Positions 42,746-44,731 of a stretch of 44,731 nucleotides of DNA are shown here, one piece after another. Under the pieces are notes generated by a model. It was not told the DNA's origin and did no database searches. It saw only the letters and a list, made by a program, of their open reading frames with translations. Source of the stretch: Bacteroides xylanisolvens XB1A (lineage in GTDB: Bacteria; Bacteroidota; Bacteroidia; Bacteroidales; Bacteroidaceae); contig NC_021017.1 in assembly GCF_000210075.1 (NCBI RefSeq), forward strand, positions 4,930,411-4,975,141, read 5' to 3'. How positions within the stretch are numbered: the first letter of the stretch is position 1; every line of letters starts with the position of its first letter. The position numbers were made by a program, and so were the translations under genes.

Positions 42746-43677
42746 TAAAAATGAATATGAAGAACTATCTGATAATAGGAATTATTTTGCTGTTTCCTTT
42801 CCGCTTGTTTGCAGATGAACCGGTGAAGGCAATTTATGCAAAGATTACGAATCCTGATAATAAAGAAGTAACCGTAGTCGCCCACCGGGCGGATTGGCGC
42901 TTTGCACCAGAAAATTCGCTGGCAGCAATAGAGAGTTCTATCCGGTTGGGAGCCGACGTCGTGGAGTTGGACGTTCAGAAAACCAAAGACGGACAGTTGA
43001 TCCTTATGCATGATAAAACCTTGGATAGAACGACCACCGGAAAAGGTAAGGTTGCCGAGTGGACACTGGATTCTATCCGGACACTCCGTCTGAAGAATGG
43101 CGCTGCTTTGAGAACCAAACATCGTGTGCCTACATTGGAGGAAGCATTATTGACGGCCAAAGGGCGCGTTATGGTAAATTTGGATAAGGCTTATCCGATA
43201 TTTGATGAGATTTTCCCCATTCTGGAGAAAACCGGAACCGTTGAACAGATCATCATGAAGGGGGCAAAGCCTGTTGCAGAAGTGAAAAAGGATTTGGGAA
43301 AATATTTAGACCGGATCATATATATGCCAATCGTACATTTGGATCGCCCGGGAGCTATGCAGCAAATAGATGATTTCATGAAAGAACTTCACCCGGTAGC
43401 CTTCGAATTGTTGTTCGAATCGGATACTTGTCAATTCCCAAAACAAGTGAGGACGAAGCTGGAAGGAAAAAGTAAAATTTGGTATAATACCCTTTGGGAT
43501 ACGATGGCAGGCGGACATGATGACGACAAATCATTGGAAAACCCGGATGAAGGATATGGATATTTGATAGATAAACTTGGAGCAACAATCATTCAGACTG
43601 ATCGTACCGCTTATTTACTGGAATACTTGCAAGCCCGTAAGAAACGTAATGAGCATAAGATAGACGCCTTTCATTAA
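42742..43677 (+). CDS. Periplasmic glycerophosphodiester phosphodiesterase
   Basis: The 311-residue product has a signal peptide cleaved after 'FRLFA' with no lipobox, so it is probably periplasmic. GDPD catalytic residues are all present: H48-R49 ('VAHRADW'), E57 ('APENS'), E75 and D77 ('VELDVQ') and H90 ('LMHDKTLDRTT'). It is closely related in sequence style to the C-terminal domain of the preceding gene and would finish degradation inside the envelope. It overlaps the upstream stop by 4 nt; later Met codons at 42751 and 42757 are alternative starts. It lies 16 bp before the antiporter gene. Confidence 0.9.
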   Translation: MIKMNMKNYLIIGIILLFPFRLFADEPVKAIYAKITNPDNKEVTVVAHRADWRFAPENSLAAIESSIRLGADVVELDVQKTKDGQLILMHDKTLDRTTTGKGKVAEWTLDSIRTLRLKNGAALRTKHRVPTLEEALLTAKGRVMVNLDKAYPIFDEIFPILEKTGTVEQIIMKGAKPVAEVKKDLGKYLDRIIYMPIVHLDRPGAMQQIDDFMKELHPVAFELLFESDTCQFPKQVRTKLEGKSKIWYNTLWDTMAGGHDDDKSLENPDEGYGYLIDKLGATIIQTDRTAYLLEYLQARKKRNEHKIDAFH

Positions 43678-43693
43678 TATGTAAACTTCGGTT

Positions 43694-44731
43694 ATGTCAT
43701 TTAAAATATTGGATTTTTATAAAATCTCTTCCCCGCTAGCCGGGGGAGAGACTGATTCAGAAGATTCTTCCCGCTTTAAGCGCATCCGTTGGGCTACATT
43801 TTTGTCGGCTACTACCGGATATGGCATTTACTATGTTTGTCGCCTTAGCATGAACGTAGTGCGCAAGCCAATTGTAGAGGAGGGAGTATTTTCCGAAACG
43901 CAATTAGGAATTATCGGTTCCTGTCTGTTTTTTGTGTATGCAGTGGGTAAGTTGACGAATGGTTTTCTTGCTGACCGTAGTAATGTTCGGCGTTTTATGT
44001 CTACGGGATTATTATGTTCCGCTTTGATAAATCTGTGTTTGGGCTTCACCAGTTCATTTTATGCCTTTGTCGTACTTTGGGGATTGAATGGTTGGTTTCA
44101 GTCAATGGGAGCAGCATCCGGAGTGGTTTCTCTTACTCGGTGGTACAGTAGTAAAGAACGTGGAACTTTTTACGGCTTTTGGTCTGCTAGTCATAATTTG
44201 GGTGAAGCATTAACCTTTATTTCCATAGCCTTGTTAGTCAGTTGGATGGGATGGAGGTATGGGATGATTGGAGCTGGCATTATTGGGATATTAGGTTTCT
44301 TTATGATGCTTGTCTTTATGCGTGATACGCCACAGAGTCAGGGATTTTTGTTGAACAAAAATTCTTCATCTGTGGATTCTCATTCTTTGTCTGGTAAACA
44401 AACGGAAGATTTCAACAAAGCACAAAAGGCTGTCTTGAAGAATCCTGCAATTTGGATTTTGGCTCTATCCAGTGCATTTATGTATATTAGCCGCTATGCG
44501 GTAAATAGTTGGGGTGTTTTCTATCTGGAAGCTCAAAAGGGATATTCTACGCTGGATGCCAGTTTTATAATATCAATCAGTTCTATCTGTGGAATCATTG
44601 GCACGGTATTTTCCGGTATCATTTCCGATAAAATGTTTTCCGGCAGTCGTAATATTCCAGCTTTAGTATTTGGGTTGATGAATGTAATAGCACTTTGTCT
44701 GTTTCTCTTGGTTCCGGGCGTACATTTTTGG
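43694..44731 (+). CDS. GlpT-family organophosphate:phosphate antiporter (3' end outside window)
   Basis: From ATG 43694 the frame stays open to the window end (346 codons), so the C-terminus is missing. It is an MFS protein of the organophosphate:phosphate antiporter group: 'YYVCRLSMNVV' carries R50, matching E. coli GlpT R45, and 'YISRYAVNSWG' carries R267, matching R269. Both arginines bind the substrate phosphate. Other signatures are 'LNGWFQSMGAASGVV' and 'FLADRSNVRRF'. GlpT itself takes up glycerol 3-phosphate, and the two upstream GDPDs produce that compound. UhpT/UhpC-like specificity cannot be excluded from sequence alone. Confidence 0.85.
   Translation, partial: MSFKILDFYKISSPLAGGETDSEDSSRFKRIRWATFLSATTGYGIYYVCRLSMNVVRKPIVEEGVFSETQLGIIGSCLFFVYAVGKLTNGFLADRSNVRRFMSTGLLCSALINLCLGFTSSFYAFVVLWGLNGWFQSMGAASGVVSLTRWYSSKERGTFYGFWSASHNLGEALTFISIALLVSWMGWRYGMIGAGIIGILGFFMMLVFMRDTPQSQGFLLNKNSSSVDSHSLSGKQTEDFNKAQKAVLKNPAIWILALSSAFMYISRYAVNSWGVFYLEAQKGYSTLDASFIISISSICGIIGTVFSGIISDKMFSGSRNIPALVFGLMNVIALCLFLLVPGVHFW

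Overview
The window is from a Bacteroides-type chromosome (phylum Bacteroidota). The evidence is repeated SusC/SusD pairs, ECF-sigma/FecR regulatory pairs and NigD-like and DUF1735 lipoproteins. The promoters also fit: a -7 element TAnnTTTG with a TTTG-like -33 element 19-20 bp upstream occurs before many genes (best at 3331-3361, 7489-7519, 26843-26893, 28114-28144, 33629-33660). Species cannot be fixed from the sequence. The dps/oxyR and nigD/sigma/dual-membrane anti-sigma genes resemble what is known from B. thetaiotaomicron and relatives.

Layout. 1-870 looks like the right edge of an integrated element: a small HTH gene, a tRNA-Ser-3'-end-like sequence, a terminator and a decayed gene. 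947-3000 is a translationally coupled operon of an AraC/GyrI regulator, a short QueG-like Fe-S protein and a MATE exporter cut off by a recombination junction. 3367-7460 is housekeeping or regulatory: rlmF, a GNAT-YoaP protein, a membrane TPR-AraC regulator and a DUF488 protein. 7545-14763 is a menaquinone operon: a HAD phosphatase fused to a DHNA-CoA-hydrolase-like hotdog domain, then menF, menD, menB, menC and menE. A MITE-like inverted repeat sits between menB and menC. The convergent gap after menE holds a 244-bp imperfect palindrome with 22-bp internal periodicity.

15332-26219 is a glycan-utilisation locus: ECF sigma (minus strand), repeat-containing surface lipoprotein, FecR anti-sigma, SusC with STN domain, SusD-like, GH18 endoglycosidase-like lipoprotein, and a DUF1735-LamG lipoprotein. 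The leaders of the first lipoprotein and of susC share sequence blocks. The susC leader also carries a convincing antisense small-RNA gene with its own promoter and terminator. 26315-28858 holds dps and oxyR (divergent, with a perfect OxyR half-site between them) and aqpZ. 28998-31750 holds a NigD-like lipoprotein divergent from an ECF sigma and its predicted dual-membrane-spanning anti-sigma, matching the Das1/Dma1 system.

31963-44731 is a second ECF/FecR/SusC/SusD locus, but its enzymes are not glycosidases. It encodes a lipoprotein joining PKD, PQQ-type beta-propeller and glycerophosphodiester phosphodiesterase (GDPD) domains, then a periplasmic GDPD, then a GlpT-family organophosphate antiporter running off the window. 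Together they suggest capture of a glycerophosphodiester or polyglycerol-phosphate polymer (teichoic-acid-like material or phospholipid headgroups) and uptake as glycerol 3-phosphate. This is the strongest candidate for an under-described system here.
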